Positions 26,789 to 36,670 of a stretch of DNA of 64,000 nt are shown in pieces; position 1 is the stretch's first letter, and each line of letters begins with the position of its first letter. A program made the translations under genes and the position numbers. This DNA is from [Anoxybacillus] calidus (GTDB lineage Bacteria; Bacillota; Bacilli; Bacillales; Anoxybacillaceae): positions 118,509-182,508 of the forward strand of contig NZ_JACDUU010000003.1 of the NCBI RefSeq assembly GCF_013760845.1. The letters run 5' to 3'. The notes under the pieces are model-generated. The model saw only the letters and a program-made list of their open reading frames with translations, did no database searches and was not told where the DNA came from.

Positions 26789-29700
26789 ATGCCCCATTCT
26801 AGATCGACTCTGGCAAAAGTTATCGCCGCTTGTCTTAGCTTTGCCACAATTTTTTCACCATCTCTGTCTGTTGTGGCGGCAAAATCGACAGAAATTCCAG
26901 CACTCCAGCAAACTAGTCCCACTGACAGTCCAACATCACCGCAAGCAGAGCCTGCTAACACCACGACATTGCAGCTTGTACATACTCCTGTTACGACCAT
27001 CAGCCATCAGCAAGATTTAGTCATTCGTACGAAAGTGGAAAATGGCAGCGAGAATACGACTGTTACCCTTTTTTATCAAACTTCACCGGATTTAGAGTGG
27101 AAGTCAAAGCCTTTGACAAAAGGAGAGAATTTCGAGTATTCAGGTACGATTTCCGCTAATGAGTATGTTGGAAAGCAATTATCTTATTACATCGAGGCAA
27201 AAGACGGACAGCAAACAACCTACTACCCAGCTAACAAGGAAGAACCAATTCAAGTAACGGTACAAGTGGAAGGAAATGATGACCCGCAGAAAAATCCGAA
27301 ATTGCTCATTACGGAGATCGTTCCTAATTCACCGAACATAGGAAAAAGCGATGGATACGAGTTTATCGAGATTTACAATAACAGCAATCAACCCATCTCA
27401 CTGCAAGACTATCAAATGATTTACCGCTATCCCGCGTCTGATCATAAAGAAGATGTCATTTGGAAGTTTGACGACAACAAGACTATTCCAGCCCAGTCCT
27501 CATTTGTTGTTTGGATTAAAAATGAATCGAATGAAGAAAAAACAATTGAAGATTTCAACCATATTTATAACTCCGCTGTCAGCGAAGATAGGGTGACGAC
27601 CATTCACTCGGATGGGATGGCAAATACATCCGAAAGAACGATTATGATCGCTGATTCATTCAATCACGAGATTTCATCGGTACGTTATGTAAAAGAAGAT
27701 GTTATCGAAAACAAAGGGATTCAATATAAGGTCGTCAATCATCAACCACAGCTTGTCCATATCGGCCTGAGCCATCCAGCAAATCCAGGGAAAATACTCG
27801 AAGGACAAGTACCTGATGAACCTGTTCAAGTGAATCAAGATACTCAACCTCCAGTTATTACGCATACACCCGTAACGGAAGGAAAATGGCAGGAAGATAT
27901 TCAGATTGAAGCGAACGTGATGGATAATGAGAAAGTCGTTAGTGTTGTCTTATCTTATCGTTTTCAAGAAAATGGCGAATATAAGTCCATTCCAATGAAA
28001 CTAACCAATGCAGAAACAAATAGGTATTCAGCGATTATTCCAAAAGAAAGTATTTTAACCAATGAAGTATTTTATAAAATTGAAGCATTTGACGGAACGA
28101 AAAAAGCGGAAACGACAGAACAGAAAATTACCATTGACAGCGGGGCATTTGATGCGCAAAAATTGCCGCCGTTATTCATTACGGAGCTTGTTCCAGATTC
28201 AACGAATGTCAATGGACTTGATGGTTACGAATTTATTGAGATTTATAACAACTCCTCAAAAGACATTCATTTAAAAGACTATAAGCTTCACTACCGTTAT
28301 CCAATGGATGGCCCTGAAGCGGATTTAGTATGGGGAGCGGAAAAAGAAGATATCATCTTGCCGGCAGGAAAAACGATGGTGTTTTGGATTATCAATCAAG
28401 GGAATAAAGATAAAACCGTTGCCGATTTTAATAAACATTATGGCACTCAATTAGTCGAAAATGAAAGCATTGTGAAAATTTACTCCAATGGCATGTCCAA
28501 TGCGAACTATAACGGCATTGCGATTGCGACGAATACGGGTCATGATGTTGCGGTTGCTTATTATAACGATGAACCGAACGTAAAAGACACCGCGGCGGAT
28601 AAAGGAATTTTATATACGTTTCCAAGAGACGGTTCTCTTATGATGAAAAAATACAGCAGCGCCAAAGAACAGGCAACGCCGGGACAAGTCGCATCGGTAC
28701 AAGTGCCTCATCAACCTGTTACCATTCCAGAAGACAATGAAGAGCCGGAATTTGAAGATTTAACAACGCAAAAGCAAGTATCAGAATACGAAAATATCCA
28801 GATATTGTTTGACGTAAAAGATGATCAACAAGTCAAAACCGTCCGTCTTTTTTACAAACATAATGAAGCGGCAGAATATAAAGCTGTAGATCTGCTTCAG
28901 GACTTTAACGACGAATTATATCATTATACGATTTACTCGCCGGAACTAATCGGAAAGGCATTTATTGAATATTACTTAGTCATTTCAGATGGAACGAATG
29001 ATGTAACAACGGAAAAACAAAAAATCGCTATTATCCAGGAAGAGAAGAAGCAAGGAGTCAGACTGAATGTAACGGACAAAACCATTTTGAATAAAACCGC
29101 AATCATTAAAGCCAGTTCAGATGATATCACAAGCACAATGATTGAAATGGATTCAAAAGATGTCACTGCCGAAACAAAACCGGCTCTAGAAGATCAAGCT
29201 TATTTTGCGGTAGATGTGAAGAAAACCAATCTTTATTTTAAAAATGGAATCACAATCGGAGACGAAGTATTGCTTATCTTTGATGATACGATCAATCAAT
29301 ATGTTACTTTAACCGTGCCAATTGATCCAAAGCACTTTGAGAAAGGCAAAGGAACGACGATTTCCGTTCGTTCAGGTACAAAAGTCTCTCCATTTGATCA
29401 AGAGTCAGAAGAAAACCGTGATGATTTTTATATTAAAAATGCCAGATTAGTATTGAAAGACGGCACGGTTCTTTATGATTCCAACTATACAGATCCTGAA
29501 AAAGAAATTTCTGTAGGGGATGGAGCGTCATCGCAGGAAACGGTCGATTTTACTTTTACCATCCCTGATGAAAAGTACAATGCCAAAGCGTATGTGTGGG
29601 ATACGACGAAAGCAGCGGAAGGGACTCATGTTATCAAAGCAACGGACGGAAAGAACACGGTAACTGCCAAAGTAAAAGTGGATAACACTGTTCCAGTGAT

Positions 29701-32700
29701 GATTCCTTCGATTGAAGAAGGAAAAGAGTATAAAGGGGAATTTACGATTGATGCAGAGACGAAGGATGAAATCGCTGGAGTAAGTAAAGTGGAAGCCACT
29801 TTAGACGGCAAACCAATCACCTTGCCATTTGCGACGTCATCCGCTGAATTATCCAAAGGGGAACATACGTTAATTTTGAAAGCGGTCGACCATGTCGGGA
29901 ACTCTGCATCTAAAACGGTCACATTTTCTACGGTGGAGGAGCATTCTTTCAGCCCTGAAGTCATTTCACCTAAAAATCAAGAAGAAAATGTATCGACATC
30001 GCCTAAATTAAAGGTGAAAGTTTCTGACCCTACGAGAGATGATTTACATGTGACATTCTTCAAAGGGTATCAATACGAGCCAGGGGAAAAGGAAAACTTG
30101 TCCATTTATCAAAACAACGTTGACCGTGAACCGCCTAAAGAGATGATTCCTCACGGAGAGACAGCATTAACGAATGAAGAACGAAAAAAATTAGAAAAAG
30201 CAGACTCTCAATATGTGACAACGAAATCCATAACGAAGTTTCCGTATCAACGTTTTCAAGTAAAATTAGATCAAGAAATCGATGCGAATGATGAAATCGA
30301 ATTAAATTGGGAGGGGAAATCCCTTTTAGGCCGAAAAGTAACGATGTATGTCTGGAATTACACGGAAAACCAATGGGAAGCGGTGAGCTGGAAAGTAGCC
30401 GAAAACAATGAAAACTTTACATTGCGTGGAACGGTGAAAGGGGCAGATTATATAAAAGGCCAAACTGTGCAAGTCATCGTGCAGGATGAAACGGCTGCAA
30501 CTACCCAATTTGATTACACCTTTGTCTGGATGTCTGACACGCAATATTATTCGAAAAGTTATCCGCATATTTTTAAGCGAATGACAGAGTGGATCGCGGC
30601 AAAGCAACAAGAGTTAAACATTAAATATGTTTTCCATACGGGTGACATAGTCGATGCCGCGGCAGACGAAATACAGTGGCACAACGCAAATGACGCGATG
30701 AGCGTTCTTGACAAGCAAAACATCCCATACGGCGTGTTGGCTGGAAATCATGATGTTGGTCATAAAACAGGCGACTATAACCAATACAGCAAATACTTTG
30801 GCGAACAACGTTTTAAAGGAAAAGACTATTACGGAGAATCGTATAAAAACAATCGCGGGCATTACGATCTGATAAGCGTAAACGGAAACGATTTCATTAT
30901 GATTTACATGGGATGGGGTGTTAGTGACGACGATATTGCTTGGATGAATCAAGTGCTTGCGAAATATCCTGACCGAATGGCGATTTTGAATTTCCATGAA
31001 TATTTGCTTGTCTCAGGAAACCGCAGCCCGATTGGCAATAAAATTTATGAGGAAGTTGTTGTACCGAATAAAAACGTAATTGCAGTGCTTTGTGGACATT
31101 ATCATGACAGCGAAACATTAATTGATGAAATCGATGATAACAAAGACGGCACGCCGGACCGCAAAGTATATCAAATGCTCGCTAACTACCAGGGCGGACC
31201 TGAAGGCGGACAGGGATTTATGCGGCTATTTCACGTAAGTCCTGTTGAAAACAAAATTTATGTCAAAACATACTCCCCATACTTAAACCGATACAACTAT
31301 TATGATAGTGCCACATACCCTGGAAAAGACGAATTTGTCATTGATTTAAATTTGCAACCACGAGAAAAAGTAGTAGCGACAGACAAATTTGAAGTAAATG
31401 TTTTTACAGATGAAAAAATTGGCGTAGCAGCTAAAGTGAGAGACAATGAAACAGCTGAGGTTGAATGGAAGAATCTATCGGCGGAAAAAGAGTATGGATG
31501 GTATGTTATTGCGCGTGATGATTTTAAGGGAACATCCCGTTCAACTATTTGGACTTTCATAACCAGGAAACAGACGGCTAATCCAGGAACTGGCGGGAAC
31601 GGCGGGACAACAACGCCAATACCGGAACAGCCTGAAGGAGAGGTTATAAACGTTACGGAAGAAATGGTCAAAGAAACGGACCAGGATTGGAAGATTGATT
31701 TAACAAAATCGAACCAAACCGCCAATATGACTGTTTCGCTCGCAAAAGATATCGCTGACAAAATGGCCAATAGTAATAAACCTTTAACTCTTGTTGTCAA
31801 TACCCATTATACAGTTTCGCTGTCTCCGGGGAATGTAAAATATATAAATGGAAAATCAGGCTCCGGTATAAACATACGTTTAAAAGAACGAAAGCAGCAA
31901 GACTTTGAACAACCTCCTGTTCAACAAATAAAGTCTACGATTTTAGATGTGACAATTACGAATGACCAAAAAGAAGCAATCAGCCAATTCCCTGAACCGA
32001 TTGAGCTCTACTTAAAGGTTCAAAAGCCGGTTCAAAAAGATAAGACAACAGGCGCGTATTACAATGAAGAACTTAAAAAATGGGAATATGCAGGAGGACA
32101 ATTGAGAGGCGATTATTGGGTTATTCCAACAGAACATTTATCCACTTTTGCTGTCATTTTTAACGATAAAACATTTAAAGATATTCATCAACATTGGGCG
32201 AAGAGAGAGATTGAATCGCTCGCTTCAAAATGGGTGATTCATGGAAAAACGGACGATACATTTGCGCCAGAGCAAAAATTGACAAGAGCGGAATTTGCTG
32301 TGTTGCTTGTAAGAGCGATGCAAATACGCACAGAAGAGTATAAAGGGATTTTTAAGGATGTTCCAATGGAAAAAGCATGGGCTGCTCAATCAATAGAAGC
32401 TGCATACCGCGCGGGAATCGTTTACGGAGCGAAAGATGGCTCCTTTCATCCGGATGCGAATATCACTCGAGAGCAGATGGCAGCGATGATGATACGTGCG
32501 ATTGAATATAAAAATGAAAAACTGTTACAATCCCTTCCATTAAATAAGAAATTTAATGATATGAAACAAATCAATGATTATGCTAAAAAAGCCGTTTTAC
32601 AAGCAGCCGAGCTTGGAATTATTTTCGGTCGCTCCAACGGCAACTTCGAACCAAAGAAACAAACAACACGCGCCGAAACAGCCGTCATGCTCTACCGCAT

Positions 32701-32749
32701 GCTAAACGTGTTGGGGTCTGACCCCCAACACGTTAAAGTGTTAAAGTAA
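26789..32749 (+). CDS. Giant SLH protein with lamin-tail and metallophosphoesterase domains
   Basis: A 1986-residue surface protein. ATG 26789 is chosen because AAGGAGGG (26772-26779) is 9 bases upstream; the in-frame TTG at 26765 precedes that site. After a signal peptide (about 1-31) come two lamin-tail domains, each followed by Ig-like segments (about 168-330 and 458-640; both have GYEFIEIYNNS), more beta domains (to about 1240), a calcineurin-like phosphoesterase (about 1245-1500), a Gly/Thr linker with a further beta region, and three SLH repeats (about 1790-1975). Metal-site motifs are present: SDTQ (D1250), GDIVDA, GNHD and GHYHD. It is probably a wall-bound phosphatase or nuclease. 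The last 12 residues after the SLH fold are encoded by a palindromic repeat and look acquired. Confidence 0.9.
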   Translation: MPHSRSTLAKVIAACLSFATIFSPSLSVVAAKSTEIPALQQTSPTDSPTSPQAEPANTTTLQLVHTPVTTISHQQDLVIRTKVENGSENTTVTLFYQTSPDLEWKSKPLTKGENFEYSGTISANEYVGKQLSYYIEAKDGQQTTYYPANKEEPIQVTVQVEGNDDPQKNPKLLITEIVPNSPNIGKSDGYEFIEIYNNSNQPISLQDYQMIYRYPASDHKEDVIWKFDDNKTIPAQSSFVVWIKNESNEEKTIEDFNHIYNSAVSEDRVTTIHSDGMANTSERTIMIADSFNHEISSVRYVKEDVIENKGIQYKVVNHQPQLVHIGLSHPANPGKILEGQVPDEPVQVNQDTQPPVITHTPVTEGKWQEDIQIEANVMDNEKVVSVVLSYRFQENGEYKSIPMKLTNAETNRYSAIIPKESILTNEVFYKIEAFDGTKKAETTEQKITIDSGAFDAQKLPPLFITELVPDSTNVNGLDGYEFIEIYNNSSKDIHLKDYKLHYRYPMDGPEADLVWGAEKEDIILPAGKTMVFWIINQGNKDKTVADFNKHYGTQLVENESIVKIYSNGMSNANYNGIAIATNTGHDVAVAYYNDEPNVKDTAADKGILYTFPRDGSLMMKKYSSAKEQATPGQVASVQVPHQPVTIPEDNEEPEFEDLTTQKQVSEYENIQILFDVKDDQQVKTVRLFYKHNEAAEYKAVDLLQDFNDELYHYTIYSPELIGKAFIEYYLVISDGTNDVTTEKQKIAIIQEEKKQGVRLNVTDKTILNKTAIIKASSDDITSTMIEMDSKDVTAETKPALEDQAYFAVDVKKTNLYFKNGITIGDEVLLIFDDTINQYVTLTVPIDPKHFEKGKGTTISVRSGTKVSPFDQESEENRDDFYIKNARLVLKDGTVLYDSNYTDPEKEISVGDGASSQETVDFTFTIPDEKYNAKAYVWDTTKAAEGTHVIKATDGKNTVTAKVKVDNTVPVMIPSIEEGKEYKGEFTIDAETKDEIAGVSKVEATLDGKPITLPFATSSAELSKGEHTLILKAVDHVGNSASKTVTFSTVEEHSFSPEVISPKNQEENVSTSPKLKVKVSDPTRDDLHVTFFKGYQYEPGEKENLSIYQNNVDREPPKEMIPHGETALTNEERKKLEKADSQYVTTKSITKFPYQRFQVKLDQEIDANDEIELNWEGKSLLGRKVTMYVWNYTENQWEAVSWKVAENNENFTLRGTVKGADYIKGQTVQVIVQDETAATTQFDYTFVWMSDTQYYSKSYPHIFKRMTEWIAAKQQELNIKYVFHTGDIVDAAADEIQWHNANDAMSVLDKQNIPYGVLAGNHDVGHKTGDYNQYSKYFGEQRFKGKDYYGESYKNNRGHYDLISVNGNDFIMIYMGWGVSDDDIAWMNQVLAKYPDRMAILNFHEYLLVSGNRSPIGNKIYEEVVVPNKNVIAVLCGHYHDSETLIDEIDDNKDGTPDRKVYQMLANYQGGPEGGQGFMRLFHVSPVENKIYVKTYSPYLNRYNYYDSATYPGKDEFVIDLNLQPREKVVATDKFEVNVFTDEKIGVAAKVRDNETAEVEWKNLSAEKEYGWYVIARDDFKGTSRSTIWTFITRKQTANPGTGGNGGTTTPIPEQPEGEVINVTEEMVKETDQDWKIDLTKSNQTANMTVSLAKDIADKMANSNKPLTLVVNTHYTVSLSPGNVKYINGKSGSGINIRLKERKQQDFEQPPVQQIKSTILDVTITNDQKEAISQFPEPIELYLKVQKPVQKDKTTGAYYNEELKKWEYAGGQLRGDYWVIPTEHLSTFAVIFNDKTFKDIHQHWAKREIESLASKWVIHGKTDDTFAPEQKLTRAEFAVLLVRAMQIRTEEYKGIFKDVPMEKAWAAQSIEAAYRAGIVYGAKDGSFHPDANITREQMAAMMIRAIEYKNEKLLQSLPLNKKFNDMKQINDYAKKAVLQAAELGIIFGRSNGNFEPKKQTTRAETAVMLYRMLNVLGSDPQHVKVLK

Positions 32750-32810
32750 GAGGTTGATCCATCAGTGTCTGACCTCACGCACCATATATGGTAGTTGTGG
32801 GGTCTGACAC
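32712..32810. repeat. Dispersed GTCTGAC palindromic repeat, copy A
   Basis: A perfect hairpin with 12-bp arms (AACGTGTTGGGG) at about 32705-32734 lies inside the end of the giant SLH gene. It is followed, starting at the stop codon, by AAGAGGTTGATCC and an imperfect hairpin with arms GTGTCTGACCTCAC (32765-32778) and GTGGGGTCTGACAC (32797-32810). The inner arms are those of copies B (48987) and C (58938) in the opposite orientation; the middle is shorter and the right outer arm is missing. Confidence 0.75.
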
Positions 32811-33222
32811 TTCGAACGGACAATTTACAGGAAAATATGATTCTCCGTATCATGGAGACTACGAAATGGAACCGGAAATGACGGTTTCAACGGATGGTAA
32901 GTACATTTTTAATCATGCAGGAACCATCTTCCGTGCAACGACTTTAAAAAGTACAAACATGACATATGTAACAACGATTGATCCATTTTCAGCCATTGCA
33001 TTCGATCCGGCACAAGGCGTATTTTATACGAGTGACGCTGACTTCGTTACTATGTACGATAGCACATCGTTTGAAATTCTTAATAGCTGGTTTGTGGACG
33101 GATACGTCGATAAGTTGTTTGTACGTAACGGAAAGGTCATCATGTTGACAACAGAAATGCCTTACGAAAACGACGTAGAAGTTCAATCGGTTCAAATTTT
33201 TGATCCGAATGAGAATGAGTAA
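32788..33222 (+). pseudogene. 5'-truncated remnant of a beta-propeller-type surface protein
   Basis: An open frame of 144 codons whose apparent start (ATG 32788) lies inside repeat copy A and has no ribosome site. From residue 9 on it reads like the interior and end of a larger protein: SPYHGDYEMEPEM, VSTDGKYIFNHAG and FYTSDADFVTMYD resemble blades of WD40/YVTN-like propellers of SLH-domain proteins. There is no signal peptide. The simplest reading is that the 5' part of a surface protein gene was deleted and the break now abuts the repeat. The 3' end is intact and a bidirectional terminator follows. Confidence 0.65.
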
Positions 33223-33237
33223 AAGGATCATTGATAG

Positions 33238-33279
33238 AAAAATGGTGCTGACCTAAAACAATGGGTCAGCACCATTTTT
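33238..33279. terminator. Bidirectional terminator with GCTGACC arms
   Basis: Perfect 16-bp stem (33238-33253 / 33264-33279) with A5 and T5 ends. It contains GGTGCTGACC / GGTCAGCACC, related to the outer arms of the dispersed repeat. The stop of the deacetylase gene lies in the left part. Confidence 0.85.
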
Positions 33280-34518
33280 AGAAGGGGATTGCTCAGTATA
33301 TGTCCCATTTAGTTTTTTAATAAAATCATCCATGGAATGTCTAGGCCCGATTCCTTGTCTTTTAAGCAGAAATGGATCATCGCCTATTTTTACATTTCCT
33401 GTTTCTGTAGTAAATGCCATGGTAATTCCGACCGATTTAGCTGCTTGAATCGTTTTTTCATCATATTGTCCCCACGGATATGCTAAATATTTAACATTTT
33501 CTGCTCCCTTATGATGTTTTCCGATCACTTGTTGTCCTTGCATGAAATCTGCTTGAATTTCCTCAAATGACTTCTCAATTAGAAAAGGTACATTTGTTTC
33601 TCTGTTTCTAAGATGCATGTTATATGTATGATGTTGAAAGTCAAATACATCACTCGTGTTTTTCATGGTGATCGCGCTAAAATATTGCAAAGAGTCAGGG
33701 TCAAAGGGAGTTTCGGACAGTCTGATTCTTGAGACAATTAAAAATTGAGTGGCCTTCAATTTATACTTTTTGAGAATAGGATATGCATATTTGGTGCTGC
33801 TTAACAGCCCGTCATCAAATGTAATAACGGCAATTTTACCAACGAGGTTCGCTCGTTTATTTAAATAGTCTTCTAGCTCTTGCAGGTGAATCGTTCGATA
33901 TTTTTGTTTGTGTAAATACTGCATTTGTTCTTCAAATGCATTTACCGAAATGACCATACTGTTGTTTTTAAACATTTTATTTTCTTCGTCTCTTAACATA
34001 TGATGATACATCAGAACAGGAACGCCATAATCATCAATGACATTCTTTTTATGAATATAACCGCGGCGATTTCCAAAGTTAATTTCTAGCCAATTTCCAT
34101 TAACAGAGACAATCGGGTACCTTATATTTGTATTGATAATAGCAAACCCTTTTTGGTTTGAAGAAATACTATTATATACAACCGTTTGTCTCGTTGTAAT
34201 GACAGTTGATTGTGAGTTCTTTCGAGCGGTGTCATCGTTATCATGAACAGCCTGGTTTATCAACTCTACTTTATGATTCTTTTCTAAAAATGCTTGGTCA
34301 TTTCCAAATTGAATATAATAATAGTTTTCGTCTTCATGAAGAAGTGGGAAAGTTTGTCCCGACAACAATGTTCCCACTCTCACTCGATCATCTGCAATAA
34401 AGTCATATATCGGCGTGTCTGTATAGACTTTTATATATTGGGTAGAAGCCCCATGGACTTTGTCCGCCAATATAAATAAACTAGCAAATAATATAAAAGG
34501 CAATAGCCGCTTTCTCAA
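33253..34518 (-). CDS. Secreted polysaccharide deacetylase with SH3-like repeats
   Basis: A 421-residue secreted protein. Residues 1-23 are a signal peptide. Two SH3-like beta modules (about 26-85 and 100-160, the second ending FGNRRGYIHKKN) are followed by a NodB/CE4 deacetylase domain (about 170-400). The metal and catalytic motifs are AVITFDDG near 231 and H-H-T-x3-H near 297; VLMYHHML near 170 and LAYPWGQYD near 365 are also typical of IcaB/PgaB-like poly-N-acetylglucosamine deacetylases and of the Firmicutes SH3-deacetylases. It removes acetyl groups from a polysaccharide outside the cell; peptidoglycan or an exopolysaccharide are both possible. It occupies the place where yknYZ would be expected after the yknX-like gene. 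Confidence 0.87.
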   Translation of the reverse strand: MRKRLLPFILFASLFILADKVHGASTQYIKVYTDTPIYDFIADDRVRVGTLLSGQTFPLLHEDENYYYIQFGNDQAFLEKNHKVELINQAVHDNDDTARKNSQSTVITTRQTVVYNSISSNQKGFAIINTNIRYPIVSVNGNWLEINFGNRRGYIHKKNVIDDYGVPVLMYHHMLRDEENKMFKNNSMVISVNAFEEQMQYLHKQKYRTIHLQELEDYLNKRANLVGKIAVITFDDGLLSSTKYAYPILKKYKLKATQFLIVSRIRLSETPFDPDSLQYFSAITMKNTSDVFDFQHHTYNMHLRNRETNVPFLIEKSFEEIQADFMQGQQVIGKHHKGAENVKYLAYPWGQYDEKTIQAAKSVGITMAFTTETGNVKIGDDPFLLKRQGIGPRHSMDDFIKKLNGTYTEQSPSKNGADPLF

Positions 34519-34590
34519 AACCTTTCCCCCATTAATCTATCGATTCAACGAATTTCCTGAAATCTATCATTTAAAGAGTTTTTATATGTT

Positions 34591-35802
34591 TTATTTAGTA
34601 AAAAATCCGTTAAGGAATTGTTTCAGCATTTCCCGTTTTGACCCTTCTTTTATCATTTTCTTGTCGATTTGTTTCCAGTCAAGCGTTGTTATGACAGCCA
34701 TTCCGTTATCCATCTGTTTTGTTGGATGTAAAACGATTCGTTCTTTTTCTTTGATTCCTTCAAGTATTTCTTGGTTTGTTCCCTGTTTCATTCCCAGCTT
34801 CACTTTTCGCTTTTCTAGTTGGCCATTTTGGATGACATAAACAAACGATTTCGTTCCTTCTTTCCATACGGCTTGATGTGGCACGGTAATGATGCCGTTT
34901 TTCTCTTTCGTAATAATCGTTACATCTACATGGTAGCCAAGGCGAAGCTGTTCTGCTTGTTCTTTGAGCTGTATGGTAAATGGATACTCGCTTTTTTGTT
35001 TAACGCTTGCTTCTTCAATAGGTAGTTTGCCGATGTCCATAATAGAGCCTGTTAATTTTTGATTTGGGAAGGTTCGCGGTGTGACAATGGCATTTTGTCC
35101 GACAGATAGCTTTTCGATTTCTTCTTCTGAAATTTTTCCTTTAATAACAGGTGGAATGGAAGCAATCGTAATGAGCGGTTTGGTTGTGTCATAACCGATT
35201 TCCTCAACAATGCCAGAAATTTCGCTTTTTACAACGAGTTGCTCACTTTTCTCCGTTACCGCCTTCAATTGCTGTTCGCATTCTTCTAATTCTAATTCCA
35301 GTAACGTTTGTTCATATTCTGTTTGTTTAATGCTTTGCTCTAGTTCTTGTAGTTCTTTATCTAATTGCTCTTTTTCAAGATTTTCAGATTGTAAGGAAGA
35401 TTTCATTGTTTCGTAATGTTGAATATCAGCAGCTAGTTTTTCGATTTGTTCATCGATTCGTTGCTTTTTTAACTCTAATCGCTCTTTTTCATTGTCTAAT
35501 TCCGTACTTTCATATTGTAAAAGAGGCGTGCCGACTTGCACTTCTTGCCCTTTTTTAACAAGGATTTGGTCAATTGGACCTAACTCTGGATTGTAATAAA
35601 TTGATTGCCGGTCTGACGGTGCAGCCATCCCGACGGTTTTTACTGTTTCTTTCATATCTGTCTTTGTTGCTGAGCTGATTTGATTGACATAGACAGACTT
35701 TGGAATTTTGCTTTCTTTATAAAAAATGAAGTAAAGGTTTGTGCACACAACTATAACAATTGCGACAATAAGCAAATAAATCTTCCATCGTTTCAACGAC
35801 AT
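34591..35802 (-). CDS. yknX: YknX-like membrane fusion protein (HlyD/MacA family)
   Basis: A 403-residue protein with one N-terminal membrane helix (about 6-27), a lipoyl-like half motif (GQEVQVGTPLLQYES), a coiled-coil hairpin (about 90-180, Glu/Lys/Leu-rich), the second lipoyl half (VVKSEISGIVEEIGYD) and beta-barrel domains. This is the periplasmic-adaptor architecture of MacA and of B. subtilis YknX, a part of the YknWXYZ exporter for the SDP toxin. The start is uncertain: ATG 35802, GTG 35808 and a TTG at 35796 are in frame near AAAGGTGGG. It lies 24 bases after the Yip1 gene, but no ATPase or permease gene follows. Confidence 0.8.
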   Translation of the reverse strand: MSLKRWKIYLLIVAIVIVVCTNLYFIFYKESKIPKSVYVNQISSATKTDMKETVKTVGMAAPSDRQSIYYNPELGPIDQILVKKGQEVQVGTPLLQYESTELDNEKERLELKKQRIDEQIEKLAADIQHYETMKSSLQSENLEKEQLDKELQELEQSIKQTEYEQTLLELELEECEQQLKAVTEKSEQLVVKSEISGIVEEIGYDTTKPLITIASIPPVIKGKISEEEIEKLSVGQNAIVTPRTFPNQKLTGSIMDIGKLPIEEASVKQKSEYPFTIQLKEQAEQLRLGYHVDVTIITKEKNGIITVPHQAVWKEGTKSFVYVIQNGQLEKRKVKLGMKQGTNQEILEGIKEKERIVLHPTKQMDNGMAVITTLDWKQIDKKMIKEGSKREMLKQFLNGFFTK

Positions 35803-35826
35803 TCCCACCTTTAAGTGCGAAATAGG

Positions 35827-36489
35827 TTATAAAAGTTTTTCAAACGGAATATCAGTCAAGATTGCTGATAATAAAGCGAAAAAGACGTAGACGGCAATGA
35901 CGGCTGTCATGATCGCGCGTTTTGGTTTTTCCGTTAATTGTTCAAGGGCAACCATTTGAATGAGCATTGCCCAGATAGAAAATAATGAAATGGAGCGGAG
36001 TAACGTCCATACAAAAGGACTGTCGGTTATGTATGGCCCCAAAACGCCAAGTGTAAACGGTGAAAATGTATCTTTTATTCCTAAAAATAATTGTAATGGG
36101 AAGAGAAGGATTTCTTCCAGCACATAAATGAGTAGAACGCTAGCGTGAATAGCTAATAGTTTCACAAAATTGACATCAAAAAGAAAGAAAAAAATCGCCG
36201 AAGAAAGGAATAGAAATAATAAAGGGATTATCAATCCACCTAACACATGACCGAGAGCAAAAAAGAACTGTGCAAGTACAAATTGCTCTTTTGTATACTG
36301 CTCCATTTTCCCTATTAGTTCTTCTGTTCCAATCCCGTAATAAGCACGAAGGAATGAAATGATAGCGCTCAAAAGTAAAACAAGAAGAATTTTTCCTGTT
36401 ATATTTTTCACATATTCTGCTTCTTTAAGTTGAGAAAATTTTATTTTTGGTCGAAACATTCCCTTTAACAGCTCGACATGATATATCAT
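35827..36489 (-). CDS. yknW: YknW-like Yip1-family membrane protein
   Basis: A 220-residue membrane protein with five or six hydrophobic segments and the Yip1 domain. ATG 36489 is chosen because GGAGG lies 8 bases upstream; an open frame continues further to 36558 but without a ribosome site. B. subtilis YknW has the same family and works with YknXYZ. The gene immediately precedes the yknX-like gene in the same direction, which supports the identification. Assignment rests on domain type and gene order more than on individual residues. Confidence 0.7.
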   Translation of the reverse strand: MIYHVELLKGMFRPKIKFSQLKEAEYVKNITGKILLVLLLSAIISFLRAYYGIGTEELIGKMEQYTKEQFVLAQFFFALGHVLGGLIIPLLFLFLSSAIFFFLFDVNFVKLLAIHASVLLIYVLEEILLFPLQLFLGIKDTFSPFTLGVLGPYITDSPFVWTLLRSISLFSIWAMLIQMVALEQLTEKPKRAIMTAVIAVYVFFALLSAILTDIPFEKLL

Positions 36490-36623
36490 TTTGCAAGCCT
36501 CCAGCATGCATAGTTTTATTGGGTAGACATAAACATATTGTAATGGATTTTTTGACAAATTTAAACAATATTTTTTGGGAAGTCCTGTTTATGTAAGAGG
36601 AAGAAATAAGGAGAGAAAAAAAA

Positions 36624-36670
36624 GCAAAAAAAAAGATAAGCCAGTTAAGGGAGTTGTAAACTGGCTTATC
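36624..36670 (-). terminator. Intrinsic terminator for minus-strand transcription
   Basis: Perfect 12-bp stem, 36635-36646 (GATAAGCCAGTT) with 36659-36670, 12-base loop; read on the minus strand it is followed by nine T. No recognisable minus-strand gene lies upstream of it, so it is probably a leftover of an older arrangement or ends antisense transcription. Confidence 0.7.

Noticed and set aside
26668..27000. 110-codon minus-strand frame opposite the giant SLH gene start
   Set aside because: Antisense shadow of a strong coding region and its promoter; no ribosome site.
31300..31800. 166-codon minus-strand frame inside the giant SLH gene
   Set aside because: Antisense shadow; the forward frame is a clear domain protein through this region.
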